Program-made: the position numbers and the translations under genes
Notes under the pieces: model-generated
Databases searched by the model: none
The model's input: only the letters and a program-made list of their open reading frames with translations
Told to the model about the DNA's origin: nothing
Origin: Halocaridina rubra
Lineage: Eukaryota; Arthropoda; Malacostraca; Decapoda; Atyidae
DNA: 64,000 nucleotides
Assembly: GCA_037179515.1 (NCBI GenBank)
Contig: JAXCGZ010000111.1
Location: forward strand, 12,501 to 76,500
Reading direction: 5' to 3'
Part shown: positions 1-25,289 of the stretch, in pieces
Layout of the letters: every line of letters begins with the position of its first letter
Position numbering within the stretch: position 1 is the first letter of the stretch

Positions 1-450
1 GTAGCGAATATTAAATGGAGAAAAAGATTCAACATTATTACTGTAACGTTATCCTGTATACTTCTCGAACGAAGAATTAAAGAAAACGTTAGACATTTTT
101 ATGGGCAAACTAAATCTTGTATATTTCAACAACGTTTATAGAATGGGATATTTTATAGAAGGGGATATTCGGCTAAGTAAATTCATTATTTCGTTAAGTA
201 GCATTGAGGATTGCGATATTATTTCCTTTTTTAGATTTCATAGAATTTTTAAAAATATCTAGTTAATTCCTCACCGCTCAGCGAGCTTTAATCTCTCATG
301 CTCTTCAATATTATCCAGATATTGTTTGTTGATGGGCTTGCCCCTGTGGATTTCAGAATTGGAGACTGTTGATGCTGTAATGGTCTACCTTTCGTCTGTA
401 CATTAATCTCCACTTGAGACTTGTTTAATAGACATATTTTGTTCTTGTTC
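1..450. other. AT-rich, no feature recognised
   Basis: No exon-like frame, repeat or transposon terminus was recognised before the first SINE. Confidence 0.5.
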
Positions 451-452
451 AT

Positions 453-616
453 GGGGACGGCAGTAGCGCAGTGGTTAGAGCACAGAACTCGGGAGATGCC
501 AGACCCGCAGTCCAGCCCACCACTAGACGTTAGGAAGGGCATCCTGCCCTAATTCCCCAACTCCAGTCTATTTGCGTCCACCTCTGTACTGAGGGATTAA
601 CAATGACACATAAAAT
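453..616 (+). mobile_element. tRNA-derived SINE, family A
   Basis: The head CAGTAGCGCAGTGGTTAGAG resembles a tRNA A box. A B-box-like segment follows at about 505-520, then the family body (TTAGGAAGGGCATCCTGCCC...CTGTGTCCACC...GGGGATTAATAGTGACATAAAA). This is one of the more complete copies of the commonest repeat family in the window. Confidence 0.75.
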
Positions 617-885
617 CATACAAAAAATTATGTTCCTGTACATCTGGTAGACATTTTGCCTGTATCTTTTGGATTATTTTAAAATAAATTGTGAGCAAAA
701 TATGGCGTTATGTGAGGTTTCAGCTTGACATATTTCATGCTAATAAAAGTTTAGTGTTATCGAAATAGTTCTCGTCAAATATACAGATGTAGCTATGTCT
801 TGCCTTGCTGTCTTTTGTTATTCACGTATAAAGTAGCTTTGTAACCTTATATGTTAATGTTCATTTATTAGTCTATGTTGTTTGT

Positions 886-1080
886 TCCGGTTTTACGTCA
901 CGGACTCCCTTTTCTACCAAGTGCTAGGACTGTTGCCTTCTTGCGAAGGACTTGTTTTGGCAGATGTAATCGTTACCCTGAGTGCATGCCCTTGCTAACC
1001 TCAGACCGTGACGGGGCGCGAACCCTCGACCTGACGCCTCAGAGTCGCGGACGCTACCGGTTGAGCCACGGTGACTACAC
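886..1080 (-). mobile_element. tRNA-derived SINE, family B
   Basis: The minus strand begins GTAGTCACCGTGGCTCAACC with an A box-like start, then a clear B box (AGGGTTCGCGCCCC), the body AAGTCCTTCGCAAGAAGGCA and the tail GACGTAAAACCGG. It is a distinct family from A. Confidence 0.75.
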
Positions 1081-1113
1081 CTCATTTATTAGTCTATGCC
1101 TAAAGTTAATTAT

Positions 1114-1258
1114 TGGCCGAAGTAGCTCAGTGGTAGAACATGCGTCTCGAGAAATGACAAACCCGTGTTGGAACCCACCGCGTGGCTTTAAGAAGGGGAC
1201 CCAACCATAATTCTTCAGCTCCATCATAGCTGTGTCCATCTCCAATCGTGGCATAAAA
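1114..1258 (+). mobile_element. tRNA-derived SINE, family A
   Basis: The head GAAGTAGCTCAGTGGTAGAA is followed by the family body and a CATAAAATG tail. It lies 30 bp after a family-B SINE in the opposite orientation. Confidence 0.7.
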
Positions 1259-1339
1259 TGATGTTTTATTATTTGTGTGTGTTGTTATTGGTGTGTGCGT
1301 TCGTATATGTGTGTTTCAGTATTCTTCAAGTTAACCAGG

Positions 1340-1465
1340 AGGATTATTTGAAGGTCCTCAGTACTTCGACTATTCTTTCAGCCTGTCCTTTTCCTAAGGG
1401 GCTTCACTCCCCTATTTCTGCCTTGTCCTTAACCTTCTACTTTTTATTCGTCTTACTGTTTGCTT
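1340..1465. repeat. Unclassified repeat family G
   Basis: AGTACTTCGACTATTCTTTC, then AGCCTGTCCTTTTCCTAA and CTTGTCCTTAA..CTACTTTTT. A second copy lies at 8972-9095 on the same strand. Confidence 0.55.
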
Positions 1466-1723
1466 TACTAACAATTTAATTAACCTTCCCAGTCTAATAA
1501 AATGCAAACTTTTATGTGTCACATTTAGTCCCCTTTCGCATGGGAGTGGACGCAGACATGTTATTAGAGCTGGGGAATGAAGGCAGTGGTATCAGAAAGA
1601 CTATAAAAAAGAGAGACACGGAGAAAACCTTAAATAATCGATACTGCGTTTCTGATACTGCAACCAGGAGATTTTTCAAAATTTTGCAAATCCATTAGCC
1701 TAGCGGTATGAGAGTAAAGTTGA

Positions 1724-1889
1724 GGGGGACCGCCCTAGCGTAATCCAGTAGAGTGCTCGATTCTAGAGATGACGGAGACACGTTCTAGTCCACGGGGAGG
1801 CGATAGGAAAGGCATCCAACTTAAAGCCCCAGCTTCAGTCCGTCTGTGTCCATCCCCAATTGGGGGCTAATAGTGACAGACACAAAAAT
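1724..1889 (+). mobile_element. tRNA-derived SINE, family A
   Basis: GGGGGACCGCCCTAGCGTAATC leads into the family body, ending CAATTGGGGGCTAATAGTGA. The tRNA-like head is diverged. A short antisense fragment of the same family lies at 1513-1590. Confidence 0.65.
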
Positions 1890-2513
1890 ATGAGAGTAAG
1901 GTTAATAACTCCTCATCAAGAATGTGTTGCCGTGTTTGATTATAGTCAGGAGATTATAAGTTTCCCAGTGTATGTGTTCCATATATGTATGGATGATGTA
2001 TGAAACTCCCCATATATTTGAGGAAGCTTTAACTTTAGAATCGTCTTTGTTGAGTACAGTGATAAAAAAATTCCAAGGGCATATTTTGTTTCTGTGGAAA
2101 CGCCCAGATATTTCTAATTCTTGTGTGTGTGTGTGTGTGACACACCAGGACAGGCAAGGTAAATTGCCCTAATTGGACGTGGGTAAGAAGAAAACAGCGA
2201 AGAGAAACAGAAATGGAGAGTGTAGTGACTTGTCAGATGTGAAGGGATAACTTTTTTCTAGTCTTTGTACTATGTCCCCCAAAATAAAAATAAAAAAAAG
2301 ATCTTGAAATTGGAGATGTCATAACGGGCAGACACCCAACGTGTTATAATAATTAAAAAATAGATAATGAAATATGATATATTGCAGTAACAGACAGGCA
2401 GACATGTGACCATACTTGTATCACGTGAGAATTGTGGATTTATTATGAGCCAAGCTACGGCATAGATCAAGTTTTTATTTTACCTTTTTGTAGCTTTTAG
2501 AATTATATTTATG

Positions 2514-2703
2514 ACCACCGTGGCCGAGTGGTAACGTTCGCAACTCTGATTCGTCATGTTGTTGGTTCGAGGCCCTCCATGGCCTGAGATTAGAAAGAGC
2601 ATTCACTCAGGGTAACGGCCACAATTACCAATACTAAAAGTCCTTCGCAAGAAGCTACTGTCTTAGCCCTTAGTAGAAAAGGTAATCCGTGACGTAAAAC
2701 CGA
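2514..2703 (+). mobile_element. tRNA-derived SINE, family B
   Basis: ACCACCGTGGCCGAGTGGTAAC head, GGTTCGAGGCC B box, body with TCCTTCGCAAGAAGCTACTG and tail GTGACGTAAAACC. Confidence 0.75.
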
Positions 2704-3299
2704 TCACTTCTGAAGAAGGGAGGCGTTTGGAGGAGCAAGCGTCAATTAGCTTCTGAATTTCATGTGATTTCTGTCTAATACTCTTCACTTTCATGTTATT
2801 TCCAGAAGTTAGTCCGCTAACTCATATGATTTTTAAAGGCTTTAAAGTCTTAGTCTGGTATGTCTTACTGCTATTTTAACGATTTCTGCGATATGGCAAG
2901 TGATTTCAGACGCTCAGACTGATTTCTCGTTCATTTTCTGACGTTTAAATCGCTTTTTTTTTTCTTTTCTTTTGTATATCAGTCGCTTCGTCCACTATAT
3001 GATGTTATTCCCTAAGACCTTCATTCCGCCATTTTTGTGTGATTTATCGCGATAAATTATTATATTAATGAGTAAATAAAACAAATCATTGCTAAGATGG
3101 AACACAATTTTAAGAAGACATTTGTTTATAATATTTAAGTGATGTTACGTAGTTATTGAAACTATTATGGTGATTTTTTTTTAGAGCTATTACTGTATGC
3201 CTTCAACCGCCGTATCTGTGATGTACCTAAAATCAGATTATATTCTACAAAAAGATTAGGTAACCAAACAGGTTAACATAGAGTAATAAGAACTTAGCA

Positions 3300-3595
3300 T
3301 AAGGTTAGGTTAAGTTAGCTTGAGTTAGGTTAGTTCATAAATATAAACAGTGGATTATTACAAATTGTTAGTCTTAGAACCTAACCTAACCTAACCTAAC
3401 CCAACCCAATATTAAGTGTCCTGTTTTTTATAGTTACTTATATATAAAGTTAGGTTAAGCTAGCTTAGGTTAGGTTAGTTCATAAGTATAAACTTAACAT
3501 TGGATTATTACAAATTATTAGACTTAGAACCTAACATACTTAACCTAACCTAATCTAACCCAATATTAAGTGTCATGTTTTTATAGTTAGTATGC
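3300..3595. repeat. Duplicated TTAGG-like telomeric-word block
   Basis: Two units of about 150 bp (3303-3440, 3452-3590) each begin with TTAGGTTA words, pass through GGATTATTACAAATT and end with CCTAACCTAACCTAAC words. Each unit is therefore also an imperfect inverted repeat. TTAGG is the usual arthropod telomere repeat. Confidence 0.7.
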
Positions 3596-3659
3596 TAGAA
3601 GAAATCCTTTTTTTTTTCTTTACATACCTCATATCCACACTTTCAATGTAACTAAAAAA

Positions 3660-4275
3660 AAACGAAAGATAAAGCTAGGATGAAAAATAAAACTAGGATA
3701 GAAAAAACTAGAATGAAAAATAAAACTAGGATGAGAAATAAAACTTGGATGAAAAATAAAATTAGGATGAGAAATGAAATACTAGGATGAAAATCAAACT
3801 AGAATGAAAAATAAAACTAGGATGAGAAATAAAACTTGGATGAAAAATAAAATTAGGATAAAACTAAAACTAGGATGAAAAATAAAACTAGGATGAGAAA
3901 TAAAACTAGGATGAAAAGTAAAACTAGGATGAGAAATAAAACTAGGATGAGAAATAAAACTAGGATGAAAAATAAAGCTTGGATGAAAAATAAAACGGGT
4001 GAAAAATAAAACTATGATGAAAAATCAAATTAGGATGAAAAATAAAACTAGGATGAAAACTAAAACTAAAACTAGGATTAAAAATAAAACTAGGATGAAA
4101 AATAAAACTAGTATGAAAAATAAAACTAGGATGAAAACTAAAACTAAAACTAGGATTAAAAATAAAACTAGGATGAAAAATAAAACTAGTATGAAAAATA
4201 AAACTAGGATGAAAACTAAAACTAAAACTAGCATTAAAACTAAAACTAGGATGAAAAATAAAACTAGAATGAGAT
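3660..4275. repeat. Minisatellite, unit AAAACTAGGATGAAAAAT
   Basis: More than thirty degenerate copies of an 16-18 bp unit, with a higher-order block (AAAACTAAAACTAAAACTAGGATT) repeated at about 4055-4215. Both strands are open over 200-360 bp purely because the unit lacks stops; I do not regard either as coding. Confidence 0.85.
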
Positions 4276-4583
4276 GCCTTGTCTTTTAAAGAGGTCAAGA
4301 TTAGCATTCGAACAAACACCCACATGGCGTGTTTTCTTGCCGTTAAAAACCTTCCGTGGTATATAATAGAAATCCGAAACCGTGGGAGTCAAGGGGTGTA
4401 ACTCCCTATACACTTGTTCATTTACAGCTAGGGCTGCTATATAGTACCCTGTTGCGCGATCGGACTAGAAGAGCAGTGACAGTGGCTAGCGAATATAAGG
4501 AACATTAGCTAAATGTAAATAATTCATTACATCTAAAAAGCAAAGTTTAGCTTGTGGTTGTGTTTCTTCTCTGCTAAATATTG

Positions 4584-4584
<1 letters not shown>

Positions 4585-4680
<96 letters not shown>

Positions 4681-4773
4681 TTAAGTGGGTGAGCAGTTGT
4701 GTAATACTCTATTTTTCAGTCAGACAAGAGGTGCAGTGACATAATGAGAACGATTGTGCGGAATTTTTAGTAT

Positions 4774-4843
<70 letters not shown>
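4585..4843. repeat. Two (AT)n microsatellites
   Basis: 4585-4675 and 4777-4843 are pure AT dinucleotide runs separated by about 100 bp of unique sequence. Confidence 0.95.
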
Positions 4844-4848
<5 letters not shown>

Positions 4849-4859
4849 ATTTTTCTGTG

Positions 4860-5660
4860 TGGGTATTCTGTTATGTAGTGTTCACGGTCAAATCTCTGCT
4901 GCAGGATCCTATGTCTTATTTAACCAGATGTGAATGGCTGGTTACTCCCTCAAGTTGACCATAGCAATATCTCTTAAACCCAGACAGAAAAGAGGTCTTG
5001 CTTGTTGTGTTTAGATAGTGTTCAGACTGTAACTCGCCCTCCCTCCTCCGATCACGTGAACAGTGTCTGTTGAACGTCTGGGTGAACATGAACGTTATCT
5101 AAGATAGAAAAAATCTATAAATGTTTCTCCGGTTTGTTAATTACCATTATCTGAAGAGTCATATAGGTAAGTGATTGATTAATTTAACTCTTTTTCTTGA
5201 TTGGTTAACTCTGTTCTCTGATTAATGTGTTCTTGACAATTTTTATCTTTCTTGCTGTCAACCTAATTCATTTAGATTGATGCTAATTAGAATTATATGC
5301 CCAAAGAACAACAACGAATGAGGTGGATAAATCAAATTATATGTAAATAAATTCGTATATTGAAACACGGATACTTATTCAGTAATTTATAATAATTACT
5401 TTGGCTTATGATCCTGGTAATCTTATACATTATTATTTAATCGCTAAGTTTTACATTTTCTTATATATATATTTTTTTTTTTACTTTGAATTCTCATATC
5501 TTTACTTTCTTCTTCATTCACTTATTTTGAATTCTCTGTCTCTTTTGCGATTAGTTCTTGACAGTACTTGCAAACGCTCTCTGCAAATAAATAAAAAGAC
5601 TAAAATTACAATCATAACCTAACTACAATCCATACTTGATTTGCATTGTTCTTAATTACG
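4860..5660. other. AT-rich intergenic, no feature recognised
   Basis: Between two microsatellite clusters. The short open frame at about 5400-5620 is Phe/Tyr/Leu-rich and looks like chance in T-rich DNA. Confidence 0.5.
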
Positions 5661-5661
5661 T

Positions 5662-6052
<391 letters not shown>

Positions 6053-6486
6053 AGCGCAGGTATTTGTGTTTAATTGTGCACCAACTGTTGTGTTTCTTTG
6101 TGTGCTTAATTGTAAGCACCGATACTTTTTTTTTATTAGTTTTCTAGTTTTCGAATGCCTTCAAAATAAGTGCATTACACCTAAATTGCAAATGACAGGG
6201 ATAATTAATCATAATGTGTCGTATTAGGCGACTAAAAGGGATATCCTTGATAGTAGGGGAGAAAATTTTGTTCATTCATTCATTCTGCTTAAGTATGTGA
6301 TATGAGTCGACCTAAAGGGATAGGGGTTCCATCTTCCCAGTTGTATTTTCTTGTCACATAACACCTGATGGATGAGGATGAAGAAAGTGTGATGTAGCCT
6401 GCTTCCTCCCCCTTTTGTACATTTGAGGTCACCCTGTTAACTTTATCGTGATATGGAGTCATGTTGAAAAGCAGATCCTTATTAAG

Positions 6487-6992
6487 TTACTCTGTGGTTG
6501 ACCCAAGTAGGGTGGTGGGGGTGGGAATTGTGGCAGCCCTTTATATCCAAGGAGCTAAGAGGAGTGACTGAGGTAAATTAGTTTCTGGTGAATATGTGTG
6601 CTTTGACTCGGCCACCCTCTGACATGGGGGGATTTCGACCAGTGTATATGTTGTATGTATATATGTATTATTATGTTATTATTATTATTACTATTATTGT
6701 TGTTATTTTGGCCGCTCTTTCTATCAGAATAAAAGATAATATAATTTACTCCACAACCATTTCTGAAATTAATGTTTGTCATCATTACATTTCCAACAGC
6801 AGCGAATTGATATATAAGTTGATGACTATATTTTACAACATATACAACAGATGCGTTACCCCCTTGTAAAGGAGTGGCCAAGTCAAAGCACACACATTCA
6901 CTATAACCTAATATACCTCAAAACTCTTCTTAGCTCCTACGGGGCAGAGGGCTGCAACAATTCCCTCCTACCACCCTGCTTGGGTCAGCCAT
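6487..6992. repeat. Inverted pair of an unclassified repeat (family D)
   Basis: 6487-6640 (+) and 6845-6992 (-) share GGCAGCCCTTTAT, AAGGAGCTAAGAGGAG and GTGTGCTTTGACTCGGCCACC. Other copies lie at 19252-19412 (+) and 57782-57898 (-). There is no coding potential. Confidence 0.6.
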
Positions 6993-7116
6993 ACGTTAAG
7001 TGGACAAGGATCTTCTGCCGTGGGGCAGAAAATCTATGAATTGATTGAAAATAATGAATAAATAGTCTTGAGCCCGCTTTGAATGATGACTGTGATTTTT
7101 TTTTTTACTTTGATAT

Positions 7117-7330
7117 AAATCCCCATCTCCAACCTGTCCGTGTCCACCCCCAGTCGACTGGGGATTAATAGTAACATAAAACGGCAAATATTAATCAAAT
7201 GAGCATTGAAGTGTGGCTATATGAATTAGTCCCCATTCGAATGGGGGTGGATACAGGCAGGTTGGAGTTATAAGGTGATTAAGGATGGATGTCCATCCTA
7301 ACGTCCTGTAATGGGTTGAACCCGCGTTAG
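7117..7330. mobile_element. Family-A SINE fragments in opposite orientations
   Basis: A + tail fragment lies at 7117-7187 and a - fragment at 7228-7330, facing each other. Further short tail fragments lie at 7628-7666 (-), 8410-8468 (+) and 14106-14155 (+). Confidence 0.6.
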
Positions 7331-7852
7331 TTGATACCCAACTCGCGCGCGCTACTATGGATCTACAGCGCCCCTTTAGCGCGACCCTATGAATATGCTG
7401 AGCTGCTCCCTATAAGATCTACGGAAAGAAGAAGTTTCTTAGTTTCTGTAGTAGTAATAGTGTCAGATTCTATAGTACCAGCTTCGCTGCTGTACCCGGA
7501 AGTCCTTCAGAATAGGGTGTGTGTGTGTGTTTTTTTTTTAAGGACTTAAATTAGAAAAACATTCGTATGTTGTTCTGTGGTGTAGAATGTTGTTGTTTTT
7601 GTTGTTGTTTTTGTCGTTTATGAGTCACAATTAATTCCCATTTAAATGGGGGTGGGTACAAACAGGTTTTTGTTTGCTTATTTATTCTAGCGTTCTAAAA
7701 ATATGTTTTTGTATGTGTGCGTGCGTTCGTGCCTTTTCACTTCTGACGTAACAAAGCTGATGGTTTCAATGTTAAATCGTAAATTGGTGATAGAAACCAA
7801 TGAAGAAAAAAAAGGAAATGGTTAAAAATCGAATGTTATGGGACTACATGGA

Positions 7853-7856
<4 letters not shown>

Positions 7857-7931
<75 letters not shown>
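7857..7931. repeat. (GA)n microsatellite
   Basis: About 37 uninterrupted GA units. Smaller GA runs lie at 19489-19520 and 29041-29060. Confidence 0.95.
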
Positions 7932-7933
<2 letters not shown>

Positions 7934-7939
7934 AGTGAG

Positions 7940-8960
7940 TCACTAGGTGGTAATTACAAAACAATGCTACGTGAGCTGTAAAATAAGGAGAGAGCGAGAG
8001 ATTATTGACCGAGATGATAAATTATTCCTATCTGTAAGGGTACAGTTGACAGAAAAATTAATAATTTGAGCGATAACTCTTCTGGTGTACCTTAGAATGA
8101 CTTTGTAACTTTTGTTTATTGAAGCGCTCAAGATGATAACAGAAGCTAACCGAAAGTCGCAGTGTGATTTTAGACAACCTAATGATTGTCTTGAACAGGT
8201 GTGTTTCTCTGAAAAACAGTGAAGGTTCAGTATAGGAGGAAAAAAACACGTACACGCCACGTATTGCAAAAATATAGACTGGTGAGGACAAAAGATCATG
8301 CATAGTCAAGTACATGTTGTGGCTTACTCGCATGTATGGATGTATAAATAGGAAAGCGAGTGATTTGGAGTAAAACTAGTCAAGTCTTGAGAATGTGCAT
8401 TGCTTTGTGTATTTCTGCACCTGTCTGTCCACCCCTAATCGAATGGGGAGTAATTGTGACAAACAAAATGGCTAAAAAACAACGACAAAATAGACGAAAT
8501 GATGAGGGTGTGCTCGTTACTAAAGCCACAGGATAAAGAAGTCACAGGCTAGGTTTGATTATGTTGGGTTGGGTAGGCTAGGATACACTTTTTTTCCTGT
8601 GACTCTTTTTACCTGGATCCCATAAGGGACAGAGTAGATGTTGGTGTTTGGACTACAAATGAATCTTAAAACGTCTTTTGTTTCCAGCAGATGTAATTCT
8701 CTTTGAGTTTGGTGAGGAAAGGTTGTAGATCTGGAAAAGAAATGAATGATATGAGAGACTTGATAGTGATAAATTCTTAAGAAAAGGAGGGTCAATGAAT
8801 CACAAAGTATAGAGAGGAAGAGAAGAGGAAGTGTTTATTAGTACTAACGTGAATGATTGTAAGGTTTTGGAAAGCCGTCTGGACCTTAGGTTTAATTATT
8901 AGAAGATAGAGATGGCAGTGATTGATGTACATGTTTACTATCAGTAGTTAGTCCAGCTAA
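7940..8960. other. Intergenic, only small repeat fragments
   Basis: Apart from a family-A SINE tail (8410-8468) nothing is recognised. Short minus-strand open frames (7967-8333, 8559-8795) lack splice context and any familiar motif. Confidence 0.5.
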
Positions 8961-9205
8961 GGAAAGGTTTTATTGGAAAGTACTTCGACTATTCTTTCAG
9001 CCTGTCCTTTTCCTAATGTGTATTATCTCCTTATTTCATGCTTGTCCTTAAGCTCCTACTTTTTTCTTGGTGCCGGGGCCTGATGAGGGCAATTTTCTTG
9101 CCTGTTCCGGTGTCACACTCATAGAAAAACGTACTTACTCATACACACACACACGTATGTGTGTCTGTGAGTAGAAAGTACAAGTAAAGTGTTTAATCAT
9201 AATTA

Positions 9206-9412
9206 CTAACATAAAATTGGAGTGTTGTTTGTATGCATAATGACATATTTAATGTTCCCTTCGACCAGTTTTGATGGGGATTCTTTATTGAAGGTAGCTC
9301 CAGCCTCCATAACCTCACGATAGTCAGTTTCCAGGACTGTGTCAACAACATGAATAACTTCACTGGGTCTAACTCGGATAGCTATAGGAGCAAGCCAATC
9401 AGCAAATTGTAT
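9206..9412 (-). CDS. Candidate terminal exon of an unrecognised gene
   Basis: After a good acceptor (TTTTTTCAG|ATACAA on the minus strand) an open frame runs for 68 codons to TAG. It begins IQFADWLAPIAIRVRPSEV and is balanced in composition, unlike the low-complexity frames around it. It has no internal repeats and no transposon motif that I recognise. No upstream exon was found between 9412 and 11300, and no protein family is recognised. It could be a last exon of a gene whose other exons lie outside or are too short to see, or a captured gene fragment. Confidence 0.4.
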   Translation of the reverse strand: MQFADWLAPIAIRVRPSEVIHVVDTVLETDYREVMEAGATFNKESPSKLVEGNIKYVIMHTNNTPILC

Positions 9413-9544
9413 CTGAAAAACAATAAAAAATAAAGTTAGGAAATAACAAAAATGTGTAATGCACAACTTTCTCTCTAGCCCTTCCCCTTGCAAAAGATTA
9501 AATACCTCCCTGAGAGAGAAAGGGGCTAGAATATTGCCCCTGTG

Positions 9545-9712
9545 TTCCCCTGCATGTCGTTGAAGTCGACTGAATAGGGCAGAGCAAAGGAACTAGCAAT
9601 CCCCTCCTCTATATTTCTCTTCCCAAAGAGTCAGAGTATTTTTCCTTGACTCAGCCACTCCTTCTGTAAGGAGAAAAAGTGGCTCATGTATACAGAATGT
9701 ACATAGATATTG
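9545..9712. repeat. Unclassified repeat family F
   Basis: CAATCCCCTCCTCTATATTT, then CCTTGACTCAGCCACTCC and GTGGCTCATGTATACA. Diverged copies lie at 29562-29755, 43240-43372 and 52335-52468. Confidence 0.55.
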
Positions 9713-9996
9713 AAAAATAGTAATACGGGTATCGCATTGCAATGAGAGAAGTATGTATAATTATAAGTACATATATGAATAATCTATGCGGATGTTATAT
9801 AAAATACTTGAATGAAGGATACAAGGATGCTATTTATCCACTGATAAAGTAGCGCAGGTTCAGGAGAACACGTCGGTGACCCAGAGATAATATTCATCCT
9901 ATAAATATGTATAACTTTTGGAGTATATGTTGTATAAGATGCTTAATAATATCTTTTGTTACTTTTTCCTTGACTTTGTTATTTTTTTCCTTTCAC

Positions 9997-10013
9997 TATT
10001 ATTATTATTATTA

Positions 10014-10067
<54 letters not shown>
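9997..10067. repeat. (TTA)n microsatellite
   Basis: About 23 TTA units with one interruption, directly abutting a family-A SINE. Confidence 0.95.
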
Positions 10068-10068
<1 letters not shown>

Positions 10069-10202
10069 GGAGCGCAGTAGCGTGATGGTTAGAGCGCTCA
10101 ACTTGGTAAGTGAGCCCACAATGGGGCATTAAGAAGGGCACCCAGACCTAATTCGCCGGTTCCTGTCTGTGTCCACCCCCATTTGAATAGGGATTAATAG
10201 TC
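10067..10202 (+). mobile_element. tRNA-derived SINE, family A, next to (TTA)n
   Basis: AAGGAGCGCAGTAGCGTGATGG then the family body to GGGATTAATAG. It starts directly at the end of a 70-bp (TTA)n run (9997-10067). Confidence 0.7.
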
Positions 10203-10499
10203 TTTAGTAATGTGGATTATTGTTTTCTTTTCAGATAAGGAGCAGTCTACACTCTAGAAAAGACACTGGAGACGATTGTGCAGTCTTTGATTCCAGTGAT
10301 CTATATCAGCCTTACTTATTTTTATTATGATATTCAACAACAGAAAATGAATATTCAATTATATTTTGATGGTAAAGATAGCTAAAAGCTGCTATTACTT
10401 AGTCTGGCATTAATAATCTTTATTAGCATCTGTTAATGGTGCCACTAGAGACAACTTGTACTGGAGGCTGCATTAATCGCTTTCTTTTACACCTATCAA

Positions 10500-10880
10500 C
10501 AGCTCCACTACTTAAAAACGACTTGCAAATGAGCTTCAAGTAATCAGATTCCTAAACAACCATTAGAAGCGCAGCCATTCAAAAACGACTTGTTATAGGA
10601 CTTCCAGTTATCATATTCTTAACAGCCATTCGAGGCGCAGCAGAAGCGCAGCCATTCAAAAACGACTTGGTACAGAACTTAAGTAATCATATTTTTAACA
10701 ACCATTAGAGGCGCAACCGTTTAAAAACGACATATTACAGAACTTAAGTAATCATATTTTTAACAATCATTCGAGGTGCAGCCATTTAAAAACGACTTGC
10801 TGTAGAACTGCTAGTAATCATATTCTAACAATCATTAGAGATGCAGTCATTTAATGATGACTAGTAAGAAGACCTTCAGT
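10500..10880. repeat. 65-bp tandem repeat upstream of the MFSD12-like gene
   Basis: About six copies of a unit containing AAAAACGACTTG, TAATCATATT and AACAACCATTAGAGGCGCAG. The AAAAACG core occurs at 10514, 10581, 10658, 10723 and 10788, giving spacings of 65-77. It ends about 420 bases before the start codon. Confidence 0.75.
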
Positions 10881-11303
10881 AACCTACATATACTAACAGT
10901 CGCTAGATATGCCACGTGGCATGATAATCAATAAGATTTGCCCAAGATAGCAAATGAAGAGCTTCACACCTTTTATCTTGCAGGTGTATGACTATTTTTA
11001 TCGTAATCTGCAGGATTACATGAACTTTGTCTGTAAGGCTTAATGATTTTATCTGACTGACAGTCAGAATATGAATTGTCTGAGTATGGTCTAGCCATTG
11101 TTGTCACGATGAGCACCACCACCTTTGACTGACTTCCTCACCTTGAATCTGATATTTGCATCAGAATCAACACGACCTTTGCCAGGATAACGTACAGCCA
11201 AAGGGAAGGAATTTAGCAGGAGCTTTCAAGCTAACTGAAATCATCGAAAACTTTTCTACGTACCCCATCTTCGAAGTTTTCCTAGATCTGAAAAAAAGAC
11301 AAC

Positions 11304-25021
<13,718 letters not shown>

Positions 25022-25281
25022 CTTTCATCAACCAAAGTGACACGATCCCTCGCTTCATATTCCAAACTACTGTACTTTTATAATGGGTTAACTGCCTTTG
25101 TTAATTCGATGAACGCTTGAATTTTCAATGTAGTAATGATAATTTTTGTATAATATATTTTGTACTCTCATCGTTCAGATGATCTTTGACCATACTAGTG
25201 GTGTCAGCCTCTGATAAATGTCAGTGAGGGTTGGTTGGTAATAGAAAAAGGCTTCAGCCTTCAATTATATGGCATTATTGC

Positions 25282-25287
25282 AATAAA
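25282..25287 (+). terminator. Candidate polyadenylation signal of the MFSD12-like gene
   Basis: This AATAAA hexamer lies about 260 bases after the stop codon and is followed by T-poor, then A-rich sequence. It is the first canonical hexamer after the coding region on this strand. The cleavage site is not determinable from sequence. Confidence 0.4.
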
Positions 25288-25289
25288 GT

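Noticed and set aside
453..530. Possible functional tRNA genes at heads such as CAGTAGCGCAGTGGTTAGAG
   Set aside because: The cloverleaf cannot be completed. The same head is followed by a conserved non-tRNA body in many dispersed copies, so these are SINEs.
3960..4325. Open frames on both strands encoding Lys/Thr/Met- or Phe/Ser/His-rich proteins
   Set aside because: They are a by-product of the minisatellite unit; no start context, splice sites or non-repetitive sequence.
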